A stretch of 64,000 nucleotides of DNA, taken from positions 124,001 through 188,000 of the forward strand of contig NZ_KN293978.2 in NCBI RefSeq assembly GCF_000768555.3, given 5' to 3'. The translations under genes and the position numbers were made by a program. Source of the DNA: Roseovarius mucosus DSM 17069 (lineage in GTDB: Bacteria > Pseudomonadota > Alphaproteobacteria > Rhodobacterales > Rhodobacteraceae). The notes beneath the pieces were generated by a model. It ran no database searches. It was not told where the DNA came from and saw only the letters and a list, made by a program, of their open reading frames with translations. Shown here piece after piece: positions 29,553-38,118 of the stretch (the stretch's first letter is position 1; the number at the start of each line of letters is the position of its first letter).

Positions 29553-30136
29553 TGTTGCGCGGCGCGCCACGCCGCCCAAGCCTCGGGCGTGTCGAGGTCG
29601 GTTGTTGCATGTCGATCGGGAAGCGTCACGGGCGTCACGGGGTGTTTGCGCAAGAGGTCGCGCGCACCGGTGTCGCCGGTGATGCGGGTTAACTCAGTTA
29701 ACCGGCGGGCCGGCAGGATGACCGGGTGGCCGGGCGTGCCATGCGCGTCGCAGGCGCGAAAGATGGTTTCACAATCGTTGGCTTGCAGCATGAGGCTCAT
29801 GTCGCTCGCGGTCAGGTCCGGCAGGTCGGGAAGGAGTATCATAAGGGCAGCCACCTCTTGCGCTATGGCCCACTCGGCCCCCGCACGCAGCGAGGCGGAC
29901 ATGCCGGTCGCGGCGTCGGGCACGGCCAAAAGGGTGACACGCAGCCCGTCCAGAGCGGCGCGGCGGGTGCCGGACTCAGGCGGCAGGGTCACCGCTATGG
30001 GGCAGCCGGTGGCAAGGGCAAGGGTCACGCGGTCGCGCAAGAGCGGCTGACCGCGCACCGTTTCCAAGAGTTTGTCTCTGCCCCGCATTCGCGACGAGGC
30101 CCCGGCTGCGGGGATAAGAATCGCCACGCTGCCCAT
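29549..30136 (-). CDS. MobA/MocA-like nucleotidyltransferase
   Basis: A 195-residue Rossmann-type nucleotidyltransferase. The N-terminal nucleotide motif is LIPAAGASSRMRGRDKLLE (GxxxRMxxxDK, as in MobA and MocA). It also has LLPDLPDLTASDM, where the metal-binding Asp is expected, and GTPGHPVILPA, typical of the CTP:molybdopterin cytidylyltransferase (MocA) subgroup. It likely modifies a molybdenum cofactor, though no molybdoenzyme gene is visible in the window. It is the last gene of the transporter operon, with its ATG overlapping the permease stop (TGATG). Confidence 0.85.
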   Translation of the reverse strand: MGSVAILIPAAGASSRMRGRDKLLETVRGQPLLRDRVTLALATGCPIAVTLPPESGTRRAALDGLRVTLLAVPDAATGMSASLRAGAEWAIAQEVAALMILLPDLPDLTASDMSLMLQANDCETIFRACDAHGTPGHPVILPARRLTELTRITGDTGARDLLRKHPVTPVTLPDRHATTDLDTPEAWAAWRAAQH

Positions 30137-30942
30137 CAGCGGATCAGGTTCATCCGCAAGTTGAGCTTGCGTCGGTATTCCTGCGGCAGATGGCGGTTGA
30201 GGTGGCGGTTGATCAGGCCAAAGACGCTGATCACCACCAGTGTGAGCAGGATGAAATAGCCCGCAAGGATCGGGTAGGGCACGAAGGGGTTAAAGGTCTT
30301 GTCCGCGAAATACTTGGCATAATACAGCGCATCGCCGCGCTGTTGCCAGACCGGAAAGCCCGAGAAAAAGACCAATGTCGTGGCGTGAAAGAGAAAGATC
30401 GCCTCATTCGTATAAGCAGGCCATGCGAGCCGCAGCATGGTGGGCCAGATGATCCGGCGAAAGCGTGGCCAACCGGAAAACCCATAGGCATCCGCCGCCT
30501 CAACATCCCCTTTGGGGATAGAGCGCAGCGCGCCATAGAAAATCTCGCCGGAATAGGCGGCGGTGTTGAGGAAAAGCACGATCAGGGCACCGAGCCAAGC
30601 CGAGGTCAGGATATCAAAGAAGGGGGAGACCGATTTGAGCGATAGAAAGAAGAAATAGGCAAAGAAGAACTGGATAAAGAGCGGCGAGCCGCGAAAGACA
30701 AAGATGAACCATTCCGAAAGTTTGCGGATCACGCGGTTGCGAGAGCCTTTGCCAAGCGCCACGGCGGTGGCGAGGACGAAACCGCTGACAAGGGCGAAAA
30801 GCCCGAAATAGATATTCCAGATCAGGCCAGAGCCGATCAGCGTGACTTGTTCACAGAGAGTGAAATCGCTCTGCGGCAAGAGGCGTTCGCCGATGCCGAT
30901 GGCGCGCAGCCCATAGGCCTGAATGGTCTCAAGACAGCTCAT
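30136..30942 (-). CDS. Polar amino-acid ABC transporter permease (HisM type)
   Basis: A 268-residue inner-membrane permease with about five transmembrane segments and the EAA loop EAADAYGFSGWPRFRRIIWP, which contacts the ATPase. FRGSPLFIQFFFAYFF matches the substrate-path helix of His/Arg/octopine-type permeases. ATG 30942 has an AAGGAAAG site; a longer open frame to 31239 is antisense to the upstream permease. It overlaps the first permease gene by four bases, and the two form the heterodimeric membrane channel. Confidence 0.93.
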   Translation of the reverse strand: MSCLETIQAYGLRAIGIGERLLPQSDFTLCEQVTLIGSGLIWNIYFGLFALVSGFVLATAVALGKGSRNRVIRKLSEWFIFVFRGSPLFIQFFFAYFFFLSLKSVSPFFDILTSAWLGALIVLFLNTAAYSGEIFYGALRSIPKGDVEAADAYGFSGWPRFRRIIWPTMLRLAWPAYTNEAIFLFHATTLVFFSGFPVWQQRGDALYYAKYFADKTFNPFVPYPILAGYFILLTLVVISVFGLINRHLNRHLPQEYRRKLNLRMNLIR

Positions 30943-31820
30943 GCCGCTTTCCTTTGCGCTTCGCCGCCGGTCGTGGCCTGCCCTAGTGTAAGACGCTGCA
31001 TGAGGCGTTCCAGCACCACCTCTGATACGCGCGTGAATCCGAGATAGAACACCATCAGCCCCAGAAAATACCACATCCGCCAGTCGCCATGCGGATAGTC
31101 GGTAAAGCGCGGATTGGCGGTGGCGCCAAGCTCGCGTGCCCAATAGACGATATCTTCGACCCCGAGCAGAAAGAGCAACGGCGTCGCCTTGATCAGCACC
31201 ATCCAGAGATTGCCAAGACCGGGCAGGGCGTAAACCCACATCTGCGGCACCATGATCCGCCAGAAGGCCTGACGACGGGTCATGCCATAGGCCTCTGCGG
31301 TTTCCATCTGGGCACGGGGCACCGCGCGCATGGCCCCAAAGAGCACATTTGCGGCAAAGGCCCCGAAGACAATGGCAAAGGTCAGCACTGCAAGGGTGAA
31401 GCCGTAGGTTTCATGCACCCATTGTGGGGCAGAACCGAGCGGCAGTTTCGCGGCCTGACAGACCACGAAATCGTTGCCCTGACGGATCGGTTGATCCCAA
31501 TCTGGGCACAGGATCTGATGCCGCGTCCATTCAAATGCCTGATCGAGTGCGATGACGAAAAAGAGGAAGAACGCGATGTCGGGCACGCCGCGCACGACGG
31601 CAATATAGGCCTTGCCGAACCAGCGCAGGGGGGCCAGATGCGCCCGCGCGGCCATTGCCCCGCCAAAGCCAAAGGCAAGCGCTGCCGGCGCGGTGATCGC
31701 CAGCAGCAACAGCACCGTGCCAACTGCATAGTAGAGTTGCAGGTGCTTGGCCGTGGTGAGATAGCATGTGATCCATGCTAGCCCGTCAAGGCTGGCTGGA
31801 TCGGAGCAAAAGGCAAACAT
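30939..31820 (-). CDS. Polar amino-acid ABC transporter permease (HisQ type)
   Basis: A 293-residue permease, longer than the roughly 230 residues of enterobacterial HisQ. The extra length includes an insert of about 40 residues between helices (around RHQILCPDW to QWVHETYG) that should face the periplasm and holds two Cys (CPDW and VVCQ). The permease motifs are VVRGVPDIAFFLFFVIALDQ and the EAA loop ETAEAYGMTRRQAFWRIMVP. It lies 58 bases downstream of the binding-protein gene and pairs with the following permease. Confidence 0.92.
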   Translation of the reverse strand: MFAFCSDPASLDGLAWITCYLTTAKHLQLYYAVGTVLLLLAITAPAALAFGFGGAMAARAHLAPLRWFGKAYIAVVRGVPDIAFFLFFVIALDQAFEWTRHQILCPDWDQPIRQGNDFVVCQAAKLPLGSAPQWVHETYGFTLAVLTFAIVFGAFAANVLFGAMRAVPRAQMETAEAYGMTRRQAFWRIMVPQMWVYALPGLGNLWMVLIKATPLLFLLGVEDIVYWARELGATANPRFTDYPHGDWRMWYFLGLMVFYLGFTRVSEVVLERLMQRLTLGQATTGGEAQRKAA

Positions 31821-31878
31821 CGCAAAGAGCCTTGTTGGAGGGGGCGGGGCCGCATTGGACCCCGCCTGTCGGCCAACC

Positions 31879-32592
31879 TCAGAAGGTCAGGCCGATTTCC
31901 CATTTCTCGATCAGGGCGTTCAGGCTGCCATCGTCCTTCATCGACTGGATGGCGGCATCAAACTTGGCCTTGAGTTCGGCGTCGCTCTCGCGCAGGCCAA
32001 GGCCGATACCGCCGCCGATCATCACCAACTCTTCCAGAAGTTCCAGCCCTGCGTCCTCTTCAGCCACGGGCAGAAGGAAGGCACGGTCCGCCAGCACGGC
32101 GTCCGCTTCGCCATTGCGGACGGCGGCGATGGATTCCTCGGGTGTTGCATACTCGACCAGCGTCGCCCCGCTGCTGGCCACGTAGGAGGCTTGGATCGTG
32201 CCCGACTGCGCGGCAATCACGCCGGATTTCACATCGACATCCGCCGAGGGGGCAAGATAGGCCGAGGGGTCGGGCAGGGTATAGTTCTGTGTGAAATCAA
32301 TCACTTGATCGCGCTCGTCGGTGATTGACATGCCTGCAATGATCACGTCATAGTTCCCGGATACAAGGTTCGGGATGATGCTGTCCCAATCATTCGTGAC
32401 CCATTCGCAGGTCAGTTCGGCGCGCTTGCAAAGCTCATCGCCCAACTCGCGCTCGAACCCGTCAACCTCGCCTTTGTCGTTGATGAAGTTGTACGGAGGA
32501 TAGGCACCTTCGGTGCCAAGCCGCACGGTGTCGGCCATGGCAAAGCCTGTGGTGAGGGCCAGAGCAGCGGTGGTGAGTAGCAGTTTCTTCAT
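31879..32592 (-). CDS. Periplasmic amino-acid-binding protein (HisJ/ArgT-like)
   Basis: A 237-residue family 3 solute-binding protein. A signal peptide (MKKLLLTTAALALTTGFAMA) precedes the mature start DTVRLGTEGAYPPYNFIND. The ligand-binding pattern ANGYD..IAGMSITDER is typical of lysine/arginine/ornithine/histidine receptors. Four Cys-containing segments were checked and only CKRAELTC, a likely disulphide seen in HisJ, stands out. The start at 32592 has a GGGAG site; 30 residues of upstream frame are excluded. Ligand identity beyond a polar amino acid is uncertain. Confidence 0.95.
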   Translation of the reverse strand: MKKLLLTTAALALTTGFAMADTVRLGTEGAYPPYNFINDKGEVDGFERELGDELCKRAELTCEWVTNDWDSIIPNLVSGNYDVIIAGMSITDERDQVIDFTQNYTLPDPSAYLAPSADVDVKSGVIAAQSGTIQASYVASSGATLVEYATPEESIAAVRNGEADAVLADRAFLLPVAEEDAGLELLEELVMIGGGIGLGLRESDAELKAKFDAAIQSMKDDGSLNALIEKWEIGLTF

Positions 32593-32623
32593 GATTTTCT
32601 CCCTTTTGAGTGGTGGTCTTGCC

Positions 32624-33400
32624 TCAGCCGCCGCTGGTGGAGCTGAGGAATTGTTGCAGGCGTGTCGATTTCGGCGCGCCAAAGAGTGTATCGGGCGGGC
32701 CCTGTTCCTCGATCAGCCCTTGGTGCAGGAACACGACATGGTCGCTGACATCGGCGGCCATTTTCATGTCATGGGTGACGATCATCATGGTGCGGCCTTC
32801 GTTGGCCAGATCCTTGATGACACGGATTACCTCTTGTTCCAGTTCTGGATCGAGCGCGGAGGTGGGTTCGTCAAACAAGAGCGCCTCGGGTTCCATACAG
32901 AGGGCGCGGGCGATGGCCGCGCGTTGTTGCTGGCCGCCGGACAACTGGGCGGGGTAGACATCGCATTTGTCGCCAATACCCACCTTATCGAGATATTTGC
33001 GTGCGGCCTCTGCGACCTCGTGCCGGTCGCGGCCAAGCACGGTCACGGGGGCCTCCATCACGTTTTGCAGGATCGTGAGATGCGCCCAGAGATTGAATTG
33101 CTGAAACACCATGCTGAGGTTGGTACGAATGCGCAGCACCTGTTTGGGATCAGCCGGATGGCGCGCCAAGCCTGTGCCTTTCCACTGAACCGGCTCGCCC
33201 TTGAAGAGGATGTCGCCCTGCTGGCTGTCCTCAAGCAGATTGGCACAGCGCAGGATGGTCGATTTTCCCGAGCCCGAAGAGCCGATCAGCGAGACCACAT
33301 CGCCACGATGGGCGGCAATATCGACCCCCTTGATCACCTCAAGCGCGCCATACGCCTTGTGCAGGTTGCGGATCTCGATAACCGGGGGCGTGTCGGACAA
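32624..33400 (-). CDS. Polar amino-acid ABC transporter ATPase (HisP/GlnQ type)
   Basis: A 258-residue ATPase with Walker A GSSGSGKST, Q loop FQQFNLW, signature LSGGQQQR, Walker B LLFDEPTSALDPEL and a switch His in VTHDM. I chose the TTG start at 33400 because GGAAG lies six bases upstream and the resulting N-terminus (MSDTPPVIEIRNLHKAYGA) matches the family. An ATG at 33469 in the same frame would add 23 atypical residues. It is first in the operon ATPase, binding protein, two permeases, MobA-like gene. Confidence 0.94.
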   Translation of the reverse strand: MSDTPPVIEIRNLHKAYGALEVIKGVDIAAHRGDVVSLIGSSGSGKSTILRCANLLEDSQQGDILFKGEPVQWKGTGLARHPADPKQVLRIRTNLSMVFQQFNLWAHLTILQNVMEAPVTVLGRDRHEVAEAARKYLDKVGIGDKCDVYPAQLSGGQQQRAAIARALCMEPEALLFDEPTSALDPELEQEVIRVIKDLANEGRTMMIVTHDMKMAADVSDHVVFLHQGLIEEQGPPDTLFGAPKSTRLQQFLSSTSGG

Positions 33401-33502
33401 GGGCAGCTTCCGTTTCGGTGAGTTTTGACGGCTTTGTGACAATAGGGCCGAAAAATTGGCACGATGCAACTTGCAAAACGGGCGATTGAGGGGCTGTTTG
33501 TG

Positions 33503-33530
33503 CGAATTGACGTGCCGTCAGCTCAATTCG
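33503..33530. terminator. Inverted repeat overlapping the PhnD-like stop codon, possible terminator
   Basis: CGAATTGA (33503-33510) and TCAATTCG (33523-33530) form an eight-base stem around a 12-base loop that itself can pair. The stop codon of the minus-strand PhnD-like gene sits in the stem. There is no strong U run, so it would be a weak or rho-assisted terminator ahead of the ABC transporter operon. Confidence 0.45.
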
Positions 33531-34278
33531 GAGGCGCAGGCAAAGGCGGCGGCGCGGGATTGGGCAGGGCCAGATAATCTGTCGCGGTGATATAGGTCAC
33601 TCCCTTTAGCCCAAGGGTTGCACGCGTGTCTGAGGGGAGCGCGTGGATTACATGCGCCACCGCGGCGCGCATCGTGTCTGCATCGCGCCCAAGGGCGGTG
33701 ATATAGGGCAGGGCTGGCGTGGGATCGGTACGGGCCAGTACGCGCAGCCCTGCCGTGAACGGGTCATGCGTCTGCATCAGATGCCAACTGAGCACGTCGA
33801 GCGCCGCAATATCGGCGCGCCCCTCGGCCACGGTCAAGGCAGAGGCCCGGTGCGCGCCGGTGTGGATGGGGTTGGTGAAGGCAAAGCCACGCGCGGCGGC
33901 CCAGTTCTGCGGCGCAGCCCAACCCGATTGCGACAGGGCATCGTTATAGGCCAGGCGCGCGGTGGCAAACTCTTGCGGGTCAGTGCGGGGATCATCGGCG
34001 CGGGCGACAAAGACGCTATAGTAAAACCCCGGTGGACAGCCGGGTAAGTCCAGTACTGGGCTGCCCACCAGCGTCACGCGGCCGTGCAGTCGCGCGCGGT
34101 ATGGATAGCCGCAGGTTTGCGAGAGCAGGAGATCGGGGCTGAGCCAATGATCCCAGAGATCGCCATCGCGGGTCAGGCGCTCCGGACCTGTGCCCAAGGC
34201 GTCGCGAATTCCCTGCCAGAGGGCATCATTGGCCACCGCGGTCTCGGGGCGGTCATACATCGGCAGGCTGGCGATCAT
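33523..34278 (-). CDS. PhnD-like solute-binding-fold protein without a signal peptide
   Basis: A 251-residue protein resembling the phosphate/phosphite/phosphonate-binding (PhnD) fold: an N-terminal strand, LLSQTCGYPYR near residue 52, FYYSVFVARADDPRT, and ARLAYNDALSQSGW with the Asn-Asp-x-x-Ser pattern of ligand loops. Later GRADIAALDVLSWHLM lines the cleft. No export signal is present, unlike true PhnD, so it may act in the cytoplasm or use a different route. It overlaps the upstream TerB gene by four bases, suggesting one operon with the two TerB genes. Ligand unknown. Confidence 0.8.
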   Translation of the reverse strand: MIASLPMYDRPETAVANDALWQGIRDALGTGPERLTRDGDLWDHWLSPDLLLSQTCGYPYRARLHGRVTLVGSPVLDLPGCPPGFYYSVFVARADDPRTDPQEFATARLAYNDALSQSGWAAPQNWAAARGFAFTNPIHTGAHRASALTVAEGRADIAALDVLSWHLMQTHDPFTAGLRVLARTDPTPALPYITALGRDADTMRAAVAHVIHALPSDTRATLGLKGVTYITATDYLALPNPAPPPLPAPPN

Positions 34279-34715
34279 CCCTGACCCATAATGCGTTGAC
34301 GGGCGCGGGCACTGTCCTGATCGGTGATGCCTAAAAGGCTGGCCACCAAGCGCAACAGAGCGTCTTCATCCGCCTCTCGCACCCCGTCGGCCAAGGCCAC
34401 CTGCCACAGCGCCTCGATCACGCCTAAACGATCCTCATGCGGCACGGCGTCCTTGATGGCGCGGGTAAAGCGGACGGTGTCGGGGGCCTCGCTCTCGAGC
34501 GTTTCGGCCTGTTGGCGCAGGGCCTCTGCCTCGGTTTGGGGCAGGTTGTAACGGGCTGAGATGATGCGCGTGATGCGAATGATCTCGGCCGCAGCGTAAT
34601 CTCCATCGGTGCGCGCGACGCGAACGAGGAGGGCACAGAGCGCCAGACGGGCATCACCGCCGGTCAGGGGCTCGGGGGCTGGTTGGATCAGCCGTTTCAG
34701 GAAATCTGCAAACAT
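34275..34715 (-). CDS. TerB-family protein, downstream copy
   Basis: A 146-residue all-helical protein of the tellurite-resistance TerB family. It has RLALCALLVRVARTDGDYAAAEI, in which the paired Asp/Glu residues resemble TerB's metal-binding loop, and later EALWQVALADGVREADEDALLRLVASLLGI, the typical second half. It is coupled to the PhnD-like gene by a four-base overlap. Together with the adjacent paralogue it forms a TerB pair. A link to tellurite has not been shown for such stand-alone proteins. Confidence 0.87.
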   Translation of the reverse strand: MFADFLKRLIQPAPEPLTGGDARLALCALLVRVARTDGDYAAAEIIRITRIISARYNLPQTEAEALRQQAETLESEAPDTVRFTRAIKDAVPHEDRLGVIEALWQVALADGVREADEDALLRLVASLLGITDQDSARARQRIMGQG

Positions 34716-34757
34716 GGCTCTGGTATAGGATGCCCTGCGCGGCGCGCCAATGGGGAA

Positions 34758-35195
34758 TCACTGGGCCTCGGCCAAGGCGCGCGCGGCATCGCTATCGGCA
34801 TGGCTCAGTCCCATCGCCTCGCGCGCGGCGTCAATCACGTGCAATTCCTCTGGTTGGCTCGTGCCGTCAGACAACACCACCTCCCACAGAGCCTCGAGCG
34901 CAGCGAGGCGAGCCTCAAGGCTGACGGTCTCGCGGATGATGTGGCCAAAGCGGTCGGTATCAGGGGCGGCATGCTCGATCCGCTCTGAGAGGGCGCGCAT
35001 CTTGGCCGCCTCAACTGGGCCAAGCCCGTAGATCCGCGCCAAAAGACGGTCAATTCGCTTGATCTCGGCAAGGTCGTAATGATGGTCGGATTTCGCTACG
35101 CGTACCATCAAGGCGGCCAAGGCCAGCTTGTCATCCGGCTCTGGCAGGGGACCGGGCTTTGATGCGGAAAAGACATTCAGAAAACGGTTGAGCAT
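34758..35195 (-). CDS. TerB-family protein, upstream copy
   Basis: A 145-residue paralogue of the next gene with the same order of motifs: KLALAALMVRVAKSDHHYDLAEI, then EALWEVVLSDGTSQPEELHVIDAAREAMGL. The start at 35195 gives MLNRFLNVF, aligned with MFADFLKRL of the other copy, which supports both starts. It lies 42 bases before the second TerB gene and leads the minus-strand operon. The two proteins probably interact or are differentially specialised; the sequence does not say which. Confidence 0.87.
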   Translation of the reverse strand: MLNRFLNVFSASKPGPLPEPDDKLALAALMVRVAKSDHHYDLAEIKRIDRLLARIYGLGPVEAAKMRALSERIEHAAPDTDRFGHIIRETVSLEARLAALEALWEVVLSDGTSQPEELHVIDAAREAMGLSHADSDAARALAEAQ

Positions 35196-35336
35196 AGGCT
35201 CAGCGTAGTCGCCAACGCTTCGTGCCCCAAGCAAAACTTTCGTGTTTGCCCAATTGGCGTCACAGTTGTTCCGCACAAAACGCACTTTCGACGCTCACAT
35301 ACAGGGCATTGTTTTTTCGCTATAGTCACGGAGCCG

Positions 35337-35915
35337 ATGATGCCGCATGCCAGTCCGTTTGATTGGTCCGCAAGCCCTGTTGCCCAGCAGATCGAGTATT
35401 TGCGCAGCCTTTCACCCGAGGCGTTTCATCGTGCGCTTGTCGCGTACGACTGGGCGCTGGCGCCCGAGCCGGTTTTAGGCTGGGCCATGGCGCAGCGCGG
35501 TATTGATTTGTGCACGGCGCTTGGTGTGTTTTTCAACGGCGATCCCGGGCGGTTCAACTATATGCCCAAGGCGCATGTTCCAGAGGCTTATCGCGGTGTG
35601 GCGCGGGTGCTGGACAATATCTGTTTGCGGGTCAACAGCGGCTTTTACCTGATCTATCCCGGCAAGACCCCGTGCTGTCAGGCGCGTCTGTCGGCGTGGC
35701 TCGGTTTTCAGCAGGCGGATCGCGCCGAAGGGCGGCGGGGTCGCTGGATGCTGGACGAGCGGATTCTGGCACCGATGCTGGAGGATGATCTGCGCCTTCC
35801 GCGCGATCCGTCCGCCAAGGACAAGCCGCGTCAGAGCCTGTGGCGCGACTTGTTGAGCCCCATCATCGGTCTGGGGGTGGATCGCGACGTTCTCAAGTAT
35901 AAGGAACCGCGTTGA
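35337..35915 (+). CDS. DUF4274-like protein
   Basis: A 192-residue soluble protein. The region DWALAPEPVLGWAMAQRGIDLCTALGVFFNGDPGRF (residues 38-73) resembles DUF4274, in which a conserved Cys-x-x-x-Ala and Gly-Asp-Pro follow a short helix. The C-terminal 100 residues are not recognised and contain CC in KTPCCQARL. A GGAG element ends seven bases before the ATG. A TATAGT at 35321-35326 could be a -10 element, but no -35 is seen. It converges on the CNNM/CorC gene nine bases later. Confidence 0.65.
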   Translation: MMPHASPFDWSASPVAQQIEYLRSLSPEAFHRALVAYDWALAPEPVLGWAMAQRGIDLCTALGVFFNGDPGRFNYMPKAHVPEAYRGVARVLDNICLRVNSGFYLIYPGKTPCCQARLSAWLGFQQADRAEGRRGRWMLDERILAPMLEDDLRLPRDPSAKDKPRQSLWRDLLSPIIGLGVDRDVLKYKEPR

Positions 35916-35924
35916 CCGAGGCTC

Positions 35925-37232
35925 TCAGAGCTTGCGCACCTTGAGGCGTGTGATGCGATTATCCTTGCGGGCCATGACCTGAAACCGGAAGCCGTGAAAG
36001 ATGAAGACCTGATCGACCTTCGGGATCATCTGGGCCTCATGGATCACCAAGCCCGCCACGGTATTTGCGGCCTCGTCGGGCAGGTTCCAGTCATTGGCAC
36101 GGTTGAGGTCGCGGATGGTCATGGCGCCATCGACGAGAAACTGATTATCCTCGGTCCGGCGCACGGGATGTTCGGCATCGGGGTCGAATTCATCGGTGAT
36201 CTCGCCGACGATCTCTTCGAGGATATCCTCCAGCGTTATCAGGCCCTGAAGTGTGCCGTATTCGTCGACCACCATGGCGAAATGGCTGCGCATACGCAGG
36301 AACTGCCGCATCTGGTCATCCAGCGTGGTGGTTTCGGGCACGAAATAGGGTTTGCGCGCGATGCTGCACACGTCGAAATTCTTGAGCGCCGCCGCCCCGT
36401 CCTGCGATTCCGTCACCAGTTTGTGCATGGCGCGCAAGAGGTCCTTGGCGTGGACGACGCCAATGATGTTGTCGGGATCGTCGCGATAGAGTGGCAGGCG
36501 TGTGTGATTGCTCTTGAGGCATTGATCGAGGATTGCGTCGGGGTCTGCCTCGGCGTCGATCATTTCGATCCGCGAGCGATGCAGCATGATTTCCTCGACT
36601 GCGCGTTCGCCCAGGTCAAGCGCGCCCAGGATCCGGTCGCGGTCTTCCTTTTCCACCACGCCTTCGGATTGCCCCAGATAGAGCGCGCCCGCGATTTCTT
36701 CGCGCACCGCAAGAATGTGGCTGTCGGGATCGGTCTGCACGCCAAAAAGCGCCAGTACCCGGCGTACAAACCAGCGCACGGCGGTGACGATGGGGGAAAA
36801 GACCTTGATCACCCAGACGATCAGCGGCGCCGTGCGGGCTGCGGCGGCCTCGGCATTGGTGATCGCGTAGGTTTTGGGCAGAACCTCGGCAAAAACCAGC
36901 ACCAGCAGGGTCATCACGAGGGTGGCCAGCGCCACACCGCCTTCGCCAAAGAGGCGGGTGAAGAGGGCGGTCGCCAGCGAGGCCGCGAGAATATTCACCA
37001 TGTTATTGCCGAGCAGGACCGATCCGATCAGACGCTCGTTGTCTTCGGTGATCTTGAGAGCGGTTTCCGCTCCGCGAGAGCCCTTTTCAGCCTGCGCGCG
37101 CAGTTTTCCGCGTGAGGCGGCTGTGAGGGCGGTTTCGCTGCCTGAGAAATAGGCGGACATCACCAGAAGCAGCACGATCGCGCCACTTGTGATCCAGAAT
37201 GTAAGGTCGGTTGCGCTTGACGCGGCTTCCAT
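35925..37232 (-). CDS. CNNM/CorC-type transmembrane protein with CBS domains
   Basis: A 435-residue protein with the usual order: CNNM/DUF21 membrane domain (residues 10-200, AYFSGSETALTAASR near 29), two CBS domains (220-340, with LPLYRDDPDNIIGVVHAKDLL and MVVDEYGTLQGLITLEDILEEIVGEI), and a CorC/HlyC-type C-terminal domain (350-435). Homologues act in magnesium or cobalt efflux or regulation rather than haemolysis. The gene is divergent from the phosphoesterase-like gene across about 70 bases. Its start at 37232 has a purine-rich GAGAT just before it. Confidence 0.95.
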   Translation of the reverse strand: MEAASSATDLTFWITSGAIVLLLVMSAYFSGSETALTAASRGKLRAQAEKGSRGAETALKITEDNERLIGSVLLGNNMVNILAASLATALFTRLFGEGGVALATLVMTLLVLVFAEVLPKTYAITNAEAAAARTAPLIVWVIKVFSPIVTAVRWFVRRVLALFGVQTDPDSHILAVREEIAGALYLGQSEGVVEKEDRDRILGALDLGERAVEEIMLHRSRIEMIDAEADPDAILDQCLKSNHTRLPLYRDDPDNIIGVVHAKDLLRAMHKLVTESQDGAAALKNFDVCSIARKPYFVPETTTLDDQMRQFLRMRSHFAMVVDEYGTLQGLITLEDILEEIVGEITDEFDPDAEHPVRRTEDNQFLVDGAMTIRDLNRANDWNLPDEAANTVAGLVIHEAQMIPKVDQVFIFHGFRFQVMARKDNRITRLKVRKL

Positions 37233-37302
37233 CTCTGTGCGGTCCCTTTTAGTTTACAGGGTTATGGGGCGTGCGCCCCCTGCATTCAAGGGAGCATGGC
37301 CG

Positions 37303-38118
37303 ATGCAAATCACAGATTTGGGCGCGTTGTCTGGGCCTGTGCTGATTTTTGGCGGGCCATATTCCAATTTGCAGGCGACGCAGGCGGTTCTGGCTTGGGC
37401 AACTGCCCATGAAATTCCCCCGGAACGTATGATCTGCACGGGCGATGTCGTGGCCTACTGCGCCGAGCCGGCCGAGACAGTGGCCTTGATCCGCGCGGCG
37501 GGCTGTGTCGTGCTGGCGGGAAATTGCGAGAAACAATTGGCGCGCAACGCGATGGATTGCGGATGTGGGTTTGATACGGGCACGACCTGCGACCTGTTGT
37601 CTGCCGGGTGGTACCGACACGCGGACCGTGCGGTTGGCGGAGAAGCGCGCCGCTGGATGGAGACGCTGCCGGATCTCATCCTCTTCACCCATGCCGGTCG
37701 ACGCGCGGCGGTGATCCATGGTGGCCTGACGGATATCAGCCGATTTCTCTGGTCCGTATCCAGTGATGAGGCATTTTTGGATGAAATCGACCGGATTCAA
37801 GAGGTTGCAGGCCATATTGATCTGGTTTTCGCGGGCCACTCCGGATTGATGTTTCAGCGGCGTATCGGCACGGTAGAGTGGATCAATGCCGGAGCAATCG
37901 GCATGCCGCCGCATGATGGCCGGGTTGAGACCGGCTTTGCGGTATTGGATGAGCACGTCACCTTTCATCGCCTTAGCTATGATCATCACGGCGCGGAGGC
38001 AGCGATGCGGGCGGCGGGGCTGGTGCAGGGGTATGATGTGGCGTTGACGACCGGCTATTGGCCCTCGGAAGAGGTTTTGCCCCCGGTCTTGCGCCGGGCG
38101 GCCTGCGCCAACGGGTGA
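37303..38118 (+). CDS. Metallophosphoesterase-fold protein with altered metal motifs
   Basis: A 271-residue calcineurin-like protein. The second and later motifs are visible (TGDVVAY, AGNCEKQ, VIHGGL, AGHSG). However, the first motif, normally D-x-H-G-N, reads GPYSN (residues 18-22), losing the Asp and His that bind metal 1, and GNHE reads GNCE. A CGCG-type cysteine cluster (MDCGCGFDTGTTC) is present, which is unusual. The ATG at 37303 has AGGGAG upstream. It may bind a different metal set or be non-catalytic. The end overlaps the convergent xerD gene by 64 bases. Confidence 0.85.
   Translation: MQITDLGALSGPVLIFGGPYSNLQATQAVLAWATAHEIPPERMICTGDVVAYCAEPAETVALIRAAGCVVLAGNCEKQLARNAMDCGCGFDTGTTCDLLSAGWYRHADRAVGGEARRWMETLPDLILFTHAGRRAAVIHGGLTDISRFLWSVSSDEAFLDEIDRIQEVAGHIDLVFAGHSGLMFQRRIGTVEWINAGAIGMPPHDGRVETGFAVLDEHVTFHRLSYDHHGAEAAMRAAGLVQGYDVALTTGYWPSEEVLPPVLRRAACANG

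Noticed and set aside
29687-29703. Perfect 17-base palindrome GGTTAACTCAGTTAACC
   Set aside because: It has two TTAA sites but with the wrong spacing for CtrA (five bases) and lies inside the MobA-like coding sequence, so coincidence is the simpler view.
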